Below, piece by piece: positions 35,810-46,315 of a DNA stretch of 64,000 nt (position 1 is the stretch's first letter; each line of letters starts with the position of its first letter). The DNA lies in assembly GCA_030549495.1 (NCBI GenBank), contig JAUIRK010001033.1, forward strand, positions 82,586 to 146,585. Direction: 5' to 3'. The notes under the pieces were generated by a model. That model was not told where the DNA came from. It did not search any database and worked only from the letters and a program-made list of their open reading frames with translations. This stretch comes from Nectonema munidae (lineage: Eukaryota > Nematomorpha > Nectonematoida > Nectonematidae). Position numbers and translations under genes: made by a program.

Positions 35810-36410
35810 ATGATTTGTTAATATTATGACTATGATTTTTAAGTACATCCTATGCTTTATTGTACATTTTAGAAAGCTTTAGATTCAATCTGCGAAATCA
35901 TTTTAATCGTTAGTTTTAATTCTCACTTATCCATGTCAAGAAAAAAAAGTAGAAATGAAATCTCAGAAAGTGTTTGTGCTTAAGCTCTGTCTTTCAAACA
36001 TAAATCAAGAAACATACGAATGATTTATTTTTATAACTTTAATTAAATATATCATCACCACAGTAAAAAAAATGAACCAAACATAATGAATATTTCATCC
36101 CAAAAACATGGAGTCATTTTACCATAACAAATAATAATGATAATTTATATTTTCAGATGTCGTAATTCGCACCGATTAACCCTCTACTTACTGAGAATAA
36201 CTCAATGTCACTGTCATGTTTGGAAAAATTAGATGGTTATTTGGTTGGTAAGTAAGAAATTTTTAAAATACCAATTTCAGAAATTTATTCACACCAAATT
36301 GACAATATCTTTGGTTGATGCTAATGTATTGATGTTATAAAAACTGATGAAAAAGCAAACGAGCCATCAAGTAAAATGTAAAAGCTATAGGAATTATAGC
36401 TTTAATTTTT
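35810..36410. other. AT-rich DNA without recognised genes
   Basis: Nothing was recognised. Confidence 0.4.
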
Positions 36411-36411
36411 T

Positions 36412-36518
36412 ACACAATTCGTGAAGCAAGAATTCCTAAAATTTCCTCAGCACTCGACACAAATGACGACAAGCAATATTATGTGCTACCATGTGTTCAG
36501 CATAATCACAGAGAGATG
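36412..36518. repeat. Dispersed repeat, copy 2
   Basis: This is the counterpart of 29372-29474; it shares gaattcctaaaatttc and agcataatcacagagag in the same order. It lies outside LINE copy 2, whose left target duplication begins at 36631. Confidence 0.65.
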
Positions 36519-36588
36519 ATGCGCATTTCGCCAATCATAACACTTGATTATCAGCAACGAATCAAACTAATTATTAAAATTCCAATCA

Positions 36589-37752
36589 ATGCATCACGAT
36601 TTGAGGCTCGCTTTTGCCAAAATTACGAAAATATACATTTTTAGCGATTCCAGCACCAACTCCTCGCCCACCAACAAGAGAGCTCACACCTCGGACAACT
36701 CCGATGGTGAATTTATAAAGGTCACGGGGCGCAGTAAGAGACCCTCACACCCCAAGGTGGTAAATATGACAAAGCCAAAATATCTCACAATATTTCTAAG
36801 GAACATGCCTAACTTGGGTAGCAAGTTAAGTACTTACAAGGCGATTTTGGCCCAGAAGCCTAAACTTAAGATAGTCAACATGTTCAAGTTGGCTAAGTTG
36901 AATTTAATTAAGGTCTTGGTAGAAGATAACGATTCCAAGGAAGCGTTACTTCAACCATTTCCCCAGTGGCCTTTTGTCAAGGGTTATGTGCCAAGAGCTA
37001 AAGCCTGTGCTATTGTTCTCAAGGGCTTAACCATGCAAGATGCACCAGACGTATCGGCGGCAGTTAAAGATCTAGGATTTTCTAACACTGTGGAACCACT
37101 GTTTAAAAATATGACAAGGGGATCTTGTTTAAAAGTCAACCTTGAGAACCAGGCAACTGTAGACCAGTTGACCAAAAATGGCCTGATTATCCTAGGTCTG
37201 AAATTCGCCTGCCATGAATTCCTACCCAAGCCTAAAGCATTACAGTGTTACAAATGCCAAAAATTAGGACACGTGTCGGCTGCTTGCCCAAACAAAGAAT
37301 GTTGTCTTATTTGTGGAGGTGAGCACGACCGTCGCACGTGTAAGTCAGTCAAACCAACGGTCATAAAATGCTATCTTTGTGGGGGTGAGGGACACTCAGC
37401 TGCCTACAACAACTGCCCAACAAAGCTAGCCTCTCTTCAACAAAAAGAATCTGCAAAAAGAACTCAAGTAGCTACAAAAAAAGAGGTAAAGGTAACAACA
37501 AAGGTAAAACCGGCTCAGGTATACAAGCCAACACCGTACATTCCATCTAACCCAGTATTACCTAGTACCTCTTACTCCCAAGTTGTAACTAGTCCCGCAT
37601 TACCCAAGGCACATATAGTAAATGAGCACTCCTTCTCTGAGGATGCCATTTTAAAAATAGCGCTCTCTATTTTCAAATCACCACTGTTCAAAGAACAGTT
37701 GGAGAAAATGGTGAGCGCAGTGGCTGCGGACCTCCTACTAGAGTGTCAGTAA
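36589..37752 (+). CDS. LINE copy 2 ORF1 (gag-like, three zinc knuckles), chimeric 5' end
   Basis: The open frame codes for 387 residues. It contains a basic Ser/Thr-rich N-terminal region, a conserved domain near residues 65-205, three CCHC-type knuckles near residues 219-275 (CYKCQKLGHVSAAC, CCLICGGEHDRRTC, CYLCGGEGHSAAYNNC), and a Lys- and Pro-rich C-terminus ending LLLECQ. Such proteins coat LINE RNA in a ribonucleoprotein. The element's own sequence begins at 36644, inside this frame. The first 18 codons (MHHDLRLAFAKITKIYIF) therefore come from flanking DNA and the target duplication, and supply an ATG by chance. ORF2 starts 26 bp after the stop. Confidence 0.85.
   Translation: MHHDLRLAFAKITKIYIFSDSSTNSSPTNKRAHTSDNSDGEFIKVTGRSKRPSHPKVVNMTKPKYLTIFLRNMPNLGSKLSTYKAILAQKPKLKIVNMFKLAKLNLIKVLVEDNDSKEALLQPFPQWPFVKGYVPRAKACAIVLKGLTMQDAPDVSAAVKDLGFSNTVEPLFKNMTRGSCLKVNLENQATVDQLTKNGLIILGLKFACHEFLPKPKALQCYKCQKLGHVSAACPNKECCLICGGEHDRRTCKSVKPTVIKCYLCGGEGHSAAYNNCPTKLASLQQKESAKRTQVATKKEVKVTTKVKPAQVYKPTPYIPSNPVLPSTSYSQVVTSPALPKAHIVNEHSFSEDAILKIALSIFKSPLFKEQLEKMVSAVAADLLLECQ
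36631..36643. repeat. Left target-site duplication of LINE copy 2
   Basis: ATATACATTTTTA is repeated exactly at 41245-41257, which fixes both ends of the LINE. Confidence 0.85.
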
Positions 37753-37778
37753 ATAGGATAGTGTAGTGCCAATCTGTA

Positions 37779-40457
37779 ATGCTCAAATTTTTACACTTCA
37801 ACATCAACGGCTTGGCTAAGAAACGTAGTGCTCTAATTGAGCTCCTTACCGAAAATAATATAGATGTCTTCTCTCTAAATGAAGTCAAATCTCAAGCCAA
37901 ATATTCCATCCGCATCCTCGGATATAGGACATTTGTGCATCCTGGTACAAGCCACTCGCGAGGTCTAGCGATGGGTGTGCGAGAGGGGTTAAAGGTTTCC
38001 AGTTTCACGATAAGTGACTCTGGAGGCTCGATGGCACTGAAGCTTGATCTTGGCAGAGCTGGACATTTAGTTGTGCTGGGTTGTTACAACCCGCCTAGTA
38101 ACCCTCTGTTGGACTACGAATTTATTGAAAGATATCTTCGCTCCTCCGATAAGGTGCTACTACTAGGTGACCTAAACGCTCACCACACTAGACTGTTTAG
38201 TGAAACCAATAGCGCGGCTGGCACCGACTTACTCAAGTTGGTAGAGGATTCGTATGCGTTTATCGCTAACGATCCAACACCGACTCGTGAAAAGAATGTG
38301 TTAGACCTTGCAATCATGTCTTTTAATCTAAGACCACTTCTAGCCTCAATAGTGGTTATCCAGGATTGCTGTGTATCTGATCACAAGCCCTTGTTGGTCA
38401 CAGTTTCTTTAGGTCCACAATTCACGGCTGACAAGGGAAATTTAGCGAAGAGGTGGGTCTTCAGCCAAGCCAACTGGGATAGGTTTAGGTCGCTACTAAA
38501 TGATTCAGCCCCGCGGGTCATGATGTGCATAGGAGTAAAACCTCCTGAGGAACTCGCGGAGTGTGTCAACGATGCTATTCTCTCCGCGGCACGAGAGGCA
38601 GTTCCCTTGAAGGAGGTTAGAAAATACGAAAATCCAATTCCGAAGAATGTCCTATTACTCATCAAAGAAAAACGAGCTCTCTATAGAAAATACATTCACA
38701 CTAGGGACGCCGAGACAAAGAATCTCATCAATCGATTACAAAAACTCATTAGGAAAAAGCTCGGCGAAACCACATCTAGGAAAGTCACAAGTATCACAAA
38801 AGCCTCTAACCCGCTACAGGGCTCTTCGAAGTTCTGGAACCTGGTTAGAGGTCTGAAGCCTGGCTGCAAAGGTCCAACGTCGGTCACTTGGAATAACCGA
38901 ACAGCCATTGAGGCGGAAGATAAATGTGCACTGCTTGCTGATTATTACGAAGATGTGTATAGGACAAATCCAGGTCCGAAAAATTTTAATTCTGAAATTG
39001 AGTTTTTTAGGCGTTTACCTGCGACGAACGACACTAACTTCATCCTAGAGGACCTGGTTCAAATCATTAAAAAGCTTAAAGCTAGGAAAGCGGCGGGTTG
39101 GGATGAAGTTAGTAATCTATTCATCAAGAATCTTCCCCCTAGGTTTAGGGACGTCTTGCTGGCAATATATAACTCTTTTATAAAAGATGGGTTTTACCCA
39201 GACTGCTATAAAAGGGCTATACTTATTTGTGTGCCAAAGGCTGGCAAGAAGAGCGGCAAACCGAGTGACCTACGGCCTATCAGTCTTCTCCCTTGCCTGA
39301 GCAAAGTGTATGACAAATTAATTTTTGGAGTACTCGATGCTTGGTGCAAGGAGCATGCAATTATCCCAAAAGAACAGTTTGGATTTCAAAAAGGTTTGTC
39401 AACAAATCATGCTCTGCTTACCTTGCATCATGATGTTGCAAAAAGCTTAAATGATGGCCTCTACGTTGGGATGATATCTTACGACCTGGAGAAGGCTTTT
39501 GATACGGTCTGGCATGAGGGTTTGCTGTTCAAACTAAGTAGCATGTTTGTGCCATCATGTATCTTCAAGGTAGTTCACAGTTTCCTTTCTCGACGCTCAT
39601 TTCAGATCAGAATAAATAATAAATTTTCAAGGAGAATAAGCCTAGGCCGCGGGGTCCCCCAAGGTTCACCTCTAAGCCCTCTTCTGTTCAACATCTACTT
39701 ATCGGATATTAGGGACTCTTTCAATAAGTCAATCTATGCTAGGATAATCAGTTTCGCAGACGACATATGTGTATATTACTCCGCTAAGCGTGTTCCGCGT
39801 ATTTGCAAACACCTTACGGACGTAAATACCATATTAGGGGGGTATTTCACTGGATGGAACCTTAAGGTGAATTACTCTAAATGCAAGTTCATCATCTTTG
39901 GCGCTAATTGTCCCAAAAATAACCCGCCAACTATAGGGAATATTCCCCGAGTTCGCCACCTAAAATATCTAGGAATCAATTGGGATGCAGGATTTAGTTT
40001 TCATCGTGAAGCTCACGAAAAGATAAAAAAGGGGAAGAAGGATCTAGCGCTATATGGATGTCTTAAAGACCTTGGGGTCAATTCCACGGTGGTAGGCAAG
40101 GTCATTAAAATCCTAACAATGCCGAAATTGACTTATGGAAACTGCATTTTGGGATGCCTTCCCTCAACTTGGACCAACAAAATAGATGACCTCGTGTATA
40201 AACTTTTTAGGACTGTTTATGGCAACCCTTTCACTATTGCTCATAGCCGGACCTCCTTTTCCTGGTTCCAGAAAAGGTTGGAGAAATTAAATAAAAAGTT
40301 TATTGAAAAATTGAGAACACACAAGCATTGCCCACAATTATGCCAAGCTTGGGAGCTCACGCAAACCCAGGCTGAAGCGTTCTTGGGGGTATATGCTAAA
40401 AAAAAAAGAAAAATTATCCTAGGTGACTACCCATATACAATAGCCCCCAAGCAATAG
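37779..40457 (+). CDS. LINE copy 2 ORF2: AP endonuclease and reverse transcriptase
   Basis: This 892-residue protein nicks target DNA and copies the LINE RNA at the nick. The N-terminal AP-endonuclease domain has N8/N10 (HFNINGL), E35 (SLNEVK), D131/N133 (GDLNAHH) and SDH at 200-202. The reverse transcriptase follows, with YDLEKAFD (568-575), GRGVPQGSPLSPLLF, the catalytic FADD at 659-662, and LKYLGINWD. The length is close to Jockey ORF2 (about 900 residues), and no RNase H domain is visible, which favours the Jockey clade over the I clade. The chosen ATG matches that of copy 1. No stop or frameshift interrupts it. Confidence 0.93.
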   Translation: MLKFLHFNINGLAKKRSALIELLTENNIDVFSLNEVKSQAKYSIRILGYRTFVHPGTSHSRGLAMGVREGLKVSSFTISDSGGSMALKLDLGRAGHLVVLGCYNPPSNPLLDYEFIERYLRSSDKVLLLGDLNAHHTRLFSETNSAAGTDLLKLVEDSYAFIANDPTPTREKNVLDLAIMSFNLRPLLASIVVIQDCCVSDHKPLLVTVSLGPQFTADKGNLAKRWVFSQANWDRFRSLLNDSAPRVMMCIGVKPPEELAECVNDAILSAAREAVPLKEVRKYENPIPKNVLLLIKEKRALYRKYIHTRDAETKNLINRLQKLIRKKLGETTSRKVTSITKASNPLQGSSKFWNLVRGLKPGCKGPTSVTWNNRTAIEAEDKCALLADYYEDVYRTNPGPKNFNSEIEFFRRLPATNDTNFILEDLVQIIKKLKARKAAGWDEVSNLFIKNLPPRFRDVLLAIYNSFIKDGFYPDCYKRAILICVPKAGKKSGKPSDLRPISLLPCLSKVYDKLIFGVLDAWCKEHAIIPKEQFGFQKGLSTNHALLTLHHDVAKSLNDGLYVGMISYDLEKAFDTVWHEGLLFKLSSMFVPSCIFKVVHSFLSRRSFQIRINNKFSRRISLGRGVPQGSPLSPLLFNIYLSDIRDSFNKSIYARIISFADDICVYYSAKRVPRICKHLTDVNTILGGYFTGWNLKVNYSKCKFIIFGANCPKNNPPTIGNIPRVRHLKYLGINWDAGFSFHREAHEKIKKGKKDLALYGCLKDLGVNSTVVGKVIKILTMPKLTYGNCILGCLPSTWTNKIDDLVYKLFRTVYGNPFTIAHSRTSFSWFQKRLEKLNKKFIEKLRTHKHCPQLCQAWELTQTQAEAFLGVYAKKKRKIILGDYPYTIAPKQ

Positions 40458-41114
40458 GGAATTCTGCGTTCTGCGATATAGTTCTGTTTTTTTCTGAGTT
40501 CTAGATCCGCCTACTTAAATTTAGGATTGGCACAAGGTATAAGTCCCAAAACAGTTTCATCTTACGAGCTAGGTTAGGCATAGTCGGTAATCTGGCCTCT
40601 ACAGGAGTCCGCTTGTAGGACCGTTTAAACATACATTCCAATATTAAAACATATATCCTAGGGACGACATTTAGGGATGGAGTCAAATTCCAGGGGTAGA
40701 TTGTTCCTAACCTAGCATGCCTTAAATTATGTATATCTTTCTTAACCCTATAACATGTATCAAATATTATTTATTAATAATATATAAGATATTGCATGCC
40801 TTCAAACGCTTCTATTTTTGTAGCATATACCTTTTATAATCATATTCTTTTATTTAGGAACAAGATACATTCCGTTGTGCCGGTTTTTTACCCTGGTTTT
40901 CTTCCTCTGAAGAATTCAAAGGTTTTTACGGTTAGGTAGTGCTCTAGCGACGCGATTCTACGTGGTTAGTAATCAAGCTATCACTAGACAATAAGTTTGT
41001 TTCCCAAATTGGGAGCGTTCGCGTTAGGATTGTATCGTTCTCTCAGTTGTATTTATATATTGTCTCATAAATTCTTGTAAAATACTATATATAATAGAGC
41101 TATTCTTTTGTAAC

Positions 41115-41221
41115 AAGGGCCGATTGGTGTTTAGTGGGATGGAAAGTCCAGTTAGACTTGGACTCAGCATTCCGGGCGGGCCACGATATCCGAAAGGATG
41201 GGTGCGAACGTCACAAAACAA
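41115..41221 (+). other. Structured 3' tail of the LINE RNA
   Basis: Within an AT-rich 3' UTR this block is GC-rich. It contains a hairpin agtccag-ttaga-cttggact and the stem atcc-gaaa-ggat with a GNRA-type loop. The copy at 35,37x-35,47x keeps both stems despite base changes. An old copy at 42.44-42.59 kb keeps gatggaaagtc. Conserved structure at a LINE 3' end suggests recognition by its reverse transcriptase; this is inference. Confidence 0.5.
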
Positions 41222-41244
41222 CTTAATTAATTAATAATTAATTA

Positions 41245-41257
41245 ATATACATTTTTA
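41245..41257. repeat. Right target-site duplication of LINE copy 2
   Basis: Exact copy of 36631-36643. Confidence 0.85.
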
Positions 41258-41259
41258 AT

Positions 41260-42435
41260 AAATGAAACACAAAATATAAAAAATACTCATGTCTTAATGT
41301 AATTTGCCTCTTTGTGAACAGAAAGAGGAACTAAGTAAGATTCAGTATTTGATTGAAAGGGGTTCTCGATGCTATGTTGATCGAACAAGAATCCCTGCTT
41401 GATATATGCAACAAAACCGCACACATGTATTTAACGTTTTGTCTCTAAATATTTTATATTCTAACATTGTATACTCTTTCATTACTTTTTCAGAATATAA
41501 TTATGAATGTTTTTATTTCAAACATCAAATACGATTTTTAATCGCTGCTTACGCCTCCAATTTTCCTTTTTGCGTGCTTGCGAAAGTCAAATAGCACACC
41601 ATAATAGGATATCAATTTCAGATGCAACAATAAAACGTCATAAAATGTTGTGAATGTTGCGTGAATAAAAACGAATATCCATAAGATTGCATTTACTTAA
41701 ATACTTATATTTTATCACCCGATTTATGTGTGTTCTTTCCTCTAATTCAGGCATTATTAACATAAAATTTGGCTCAAATCCAAGCAATATGGTGCATATA
41801 CCTGCCCTTTGTTAGAATGAGCTTTCATTCCTCATCCAATTCTTAGAATGAGTTTTTGCAGTGGATAGCGCTTTTGTGTAAAATAAGGGCAGACACAATT
41901 TTTCTTTTTAGCTTCATATCTTAAAAAATGCATGATCACTAATCAAAAATACTTTTACAAAATAAATCAGCTACATTTATTCATAATTATAAGTAATCTA
42001 GTTTTGTCTATATGAGCTTTTCTCATTAAAAACAAAAAAATTAAGTTAACTAATTATTTAAATTAATGTAATAAATATTTGTTCTAACATATCAGTTTTT
42101 CTCAAGTGTCATCTTTAAGTCTTTAATACAGTTTAGATTGGTCGCTATGTATACCCTTTCTCATCGTCTAGGCCAAATTTAGATCATTTTTGCCCCCTGT
42201 AACAATGGATCTACACATTTATTTAAAAAAAGAATTAATTTTATTAGAGAGAATTCAGTAACGGTCAACACGTTTATATACATTAGAAATACAAATAGTA
42301 AAATCTTTTTAGCCTACTCAACAGTTGATTGATATTTGTACACAAGTTAGATAAGTTTTTAAAAGAAAACTTAGACTTTGAATTATTTTAGACAGAGAGT
42401 ATATCAAGTTTTTTACAATTCAAGAGATTTTAATT
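41260..42435. other. AT-rich DNA without recognised genes
   Basis: No gene was recognised. A short self-repeat with ttagaatgag occurs near 41810-41850. Confidence 0.4.
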
Positions 42436-42440
42436 TATTA

Positions 42441-42590
42441 AGCCGACACTAGATATTAAGCTCGTTTCCCAATTTGGAAGCTGTATTCACATATGTTAAA
42501 TATATAACTAAAGTATATCAAGATATAGCTATACAGTGCAAGAGGCCGTCTAGGCTTTCAGTGAGATGGAAAGTCAGCTTGTTAGTACAC
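42441..42590 (+). repeat. Old 3' UTR fragment of the same LINE family
   Basis: cactagatattaagctcgtt-tcccaattt and later gaggccgtctagg-ctttcagtgagatggaaagtc align with the LINE 3' UTR of copies 1 and 2 in the same order. They are much more diverged, so this marks an earlier wave of insertion. Confidence 0.65.
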
Positions 42591-42599
42591 AGATAAACG

Positions 42600-44165
42600 T
42601 CTCGTTCTTTCTCTTCTCATTCAGCTTCAATTCTCAAAAAATTCTTTTTTGTTTGTTCTGGATAGAAACCATTAGTATATTATATATATCGTTGTTAGAT
42701 GTGTTTTTATTTATTTTTCGTTACTAATATACTTTATTTCAGCCTTTTGAACAAAAAAGTAAAAAAATAAATAAAAAATAATAATAAATCTCAAGTATTA
42801 CTTTTATATTGTTATCAACTATTTATTCTATATATAATATTTTCCTTTATTATATTTTTTTTACAAAATAATCTTCTTCTTCTTCTATAAAAAATATTCA
42901 TATTTCTATAAAGCTGATTTTTCTCAATTTTTTACCATTAAACCATTGATATGTTAGTCTAATATATCTTCTTTATAAAGGTGCAGTATCTCTCCAAGCC
43001 TTACATTTGGTTTAAGTTAAACTTTTACTAACTTTTAAATATTTTTCAAATAATTCGTTGCTTCGCTTTTTATCATCGATTCTCTCTATTTGCGTACTCG
43101 GTATTTCAAAATTATTTTTTAAATTTTCAGATTTCAATTCTGTTCTCAACTTGAGTAATTTGAATCATTTTATCAAGTATTTTATTGCCATTTAATTCAT
43201 TTATATTTCCTTTCGATTATTTTCAGTTTTTTCCACACATTTAATTTTGTATTAACATTAATTGATCATGACATTTAGTTTCTTTCATAATGAAATCCTT
43301 TTGGACAAGAAATTGATGCTGTCATTTAAAGATTACCGTGGGATTATATGGATCCGATGGTGATTATTTGTTAGATTTTATTTATTGCATCATCCTGGTA
43401 CAAACAATCTTCTAACACCCGAATGTTCAAATTTTAAACGATTATGCGATCTTTTTTTCGAGAAGGCATGATGAAGAAATATTATTACTGAGAATAAATT
43501 TCCTCTTTCAATCCCATATCACTGTCTTGATTTGATATTCTTTTTAAGCAGGTTTAACAAAACATACAAATTAATTCCAGAAAGTATGATTTCTGAATCA
43601 TTACTTAGCGTATACTTTGAAAATTTGCAATTATTAATGTCTTCAAATCATAAAACTAATTATAGCTTTTAATGGAAAAGAGAGAGAGAGAATTCAGCAT
43701 TTCTATAACCACTTAAATCTAGTAATGTGTGTGTGTGTGTGTGTGAAAGAAGTTCTATTATTGCTTTTATTATTTTAGTATGTATAATTTTATATACCTT
43801 TTAAGTTCCTTAGTCGTAAAAGAAAATGGTAGTTACTTACAAATTTTCCATTGAAATGACTTCTTACATCAAGGGTAGGATAATGCAAACGGTTGGATTG
43901 CACTGCACTCCAGACAATACTTTGGCACAATTTATTCAAAATGTTGATGCGGAACTCATCAGCATCGCATAAAGAATAGGTGAACACAAACACAAACACA
44001 AACATAAGGGTTGAATATGAATGAATGAATGAATGAATGAATACATTATAAATTATAATGAAGAAACCAATACATCGCGTATTTGAAGTTTGATGCCTCG
44101 TTCTCTTGAATATAGAGATCCCGGCGCATCTAATACCATATTCTATACAACTCAAAGACTAAACA
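42600..44165. other. AT-rich DNA with microsatellites
   Basis: No gene was recognised. A (TG)n run lies at 43726-43745, cacaaa repeats near 43984-44003 and (GAAT)n at 44018-44042. The 121-residue minus-strand frame at 43790-44155 crosses these repeats and has no recognised homology. Confidence 0.5.
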
Positions 44166-44169
44166 TTTT

Positions 44170-45951
44170 CACCTTTAAAATGGGAATAGTAAATCAAAAT
44201 TGAAACATTATAATTTTGAAAGATTTAAAATCAAGTTTGCGATATTTTTTTAGATTTTTTGTTTAATATGGCATATTTTTTGTTTTTAAATAAATGTTTT
44301 AAAATTTATTTTTTGATAAATTATTTGACACACAATTTCGAACAATGTAATAAATTAATAGTTTTACATAAATTTACAATTTTATTGAAATATTAAAATT
44401 ACATATGTTCCATGTTTAAAGCAGAACTCTCTTTGTTTTAGATCCGGTAAATACAATTTGAACATTTATATGTGTAATACAAAATTATTAATTGATTTAT
44501 CTTGCTTTATTTTTATTAGATTTTATACGTGTATTATATTTATTTTCAATATATTTGTATACTTTTATAAATAATTTTTTATAATCTTTTTATTTTTAGA
44601 GAGTAAATGCATATAATTTGCTCTGAAGTATCGAAAATTCTATTAGCAAAAAGTGCGAATAACAGAACACAAAATTGAAAATCTTAAATTTGTCTAATAA
44701 TAATTGAAACTGCAGAAAAATTACAACAGAAAATAAAATACCTAAAAGAATAGCCTATATCTTGTTAAAAGAAGGAGATAACCCCTATAAAAAGTGATAA
44801 AAGATTTTCTAAAATACACACTAGAGAAATAGAGTTTTAAATTGATTCTAATGAAAAAAAAATCAAAGTTTTCAATTTTTCAAAAACTTCTATTTACAAA
44901 CATCTTGATAAAATGCTTTTTACTTTAAAAAGTCTCAGGTATGAGCCACAAAAAGCAATTCTTTAGAAAACAAATTGAAAAGAAAATAATATATGGAAAA
45001 TTTTTTAAAACTTAAATCTGAAAACTTGCCAAATTTTTATTTAGATGAAAGAAATTTTAACTTAATTCTCTCAAGAAAACAAGGAAGATCAAAAAAGATG
45101 CACGGCATAACACTATTGCTTCTAGAGTTTTTACTTAGCTAAAGCTGAAATATGCATATAATAATTGGTTGCATTGGCAAAATTTGCCTTTTACGCTATG
45201 AAATCAGACACAGATATTTTTAAAAAGAAAGTGTAAAAGATTTTACCAGAACATGTTTACAAGAATCTAGAGCAAAAGTAAGATCATCTGTTGTAATAGT
45301 CTCAGACAATGCCAATGGGATTGAAGAAGTTGTAAAGGGACAGAGTTTAACAAGAACAAAATTCTGAAATTAGCTCCTTCTAGTCCCAACTTTAATGTCA
45401 TTGAAAAGATATTTTTTAAGCGATGTGAAAAAGCAATTTAATTTTAAACTTCAAAGAATTTTAGCCGAAAACGTTATGACTGCTTATCTTTTGGTGAAAA
45501 TAGAGCAAAAACTCTTCAATGTATAATATTAGATTCCATAAGAAGGAGAAGAACAAGTATAGAAGAGTTTATTTCGTAAACAACAAAAAGACATGTAATA
45601 TGACGAAAAAACGGAAACATCACAAACAATAACGAAAAAAGAGACATGCAGCAGAATAACCAAAAGGCCATAAAACAGCTTGTATGATTAACCATGAAAG
45701 CAAAATTTGATTACAGAAAGATATAAATAAAATAACACCAAGAATAGTTTCAAATTGTATTTGCAGGATCCAAAACAAAGTGAGTTATGCTTTAAACGTG
45801 GGAAATATTGAATTTTAATTTTTCAATAAAATTATAAATTTATGTAAGACTATTCAATTTTTTTATTCCTATTTTGAAATTAACTATTCCCATTTTGGAA
45901 TTACTATTCTTATTTTGAAACTTACTATCCCTATTTTGAAGTTAAAAAGGT
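44170..45951 (+). mobile_element. Tc1/mariner-type element relic
   Basis: The plus strand has pieces of a DDE transposase: FYLDERNFNLILSRKQGRSK (near 45035), VVIVSDNANGIEEVV (near 45290), and LAPSSPNFNVIEKIFF (near 45375), which fits the ...PNLNPIE motif of Tc1/mariner. Several stops and shifts break it. The ends appear to be inverted: aaaatgggaatagtaa near 44178 matches repeated copies on the opposite strand at about 45860-45945. The exact ends and TA duplications were not established. Confidence 0.6.
45855..45945. repeat. Iterated ~23-bp motif at the right end of the Tc1/mariner relic
   Basis: Blocks like ctattcccattttggaatta occur about four times in a row. One inverted copy is present at the left end (44178). 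They look like transposase-binding repeats. Confidence 0.55.
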
Positions 45952-46315
45952 ATGGACCAAACAACAGTGATCGATGATAATATACTACATTTTCCAAAGC
46001 AATAATGGACTTCTTTATTATTAATATTATTATTAATAATTTTATTTTATCAAAATTAATATAAGTAATCAAGATGCGTATGAAAGACACAGATATAAAA
46101 GAATTAGTAAAAGAAAAAAACATGATTGGAGAACTGATCCAAAAGCCAAAAGGCCGTAGACAGGATTCAGCTCGAAAGTAGGGATCAAAATTGCAATTTT
46201 TACATCATAACAGCATTAACCCTATTAGTGCTGGGCAAAATTTGTCCGCTCAAGTGCTGGGGGCGTAAAGTGCCCACCACCCCCCCCCCTATTTTTCTCA
46301 GATATTAATAAGTTT

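Larger units (their letters stand above)
36644..41244 (+). mobile_element. Jockey-superfamily LINE, copy 2 (both frames open)
   Basis: This 4.6-kb non-LTR retrotransposon is flanked by exact 13-bp duplications and ends in an AT-rich ttaatt tail. It holds ORF1, ORF2 and a 0.8-kb 3' UTR. It lacks the leader seen in copy 1, so it is 5'-truncated at the start of ORF1. Open frames and exact duplications point to a recent insertion. The missing 5' end, normally the internal promoter, argues against full autonomy. Confidence 0.9.

Noticed and set aside
43790-44155. 121-residue minus-strand frame
   Set aside because: It includes translated microsatellites and has no recognisable domain or splice context.
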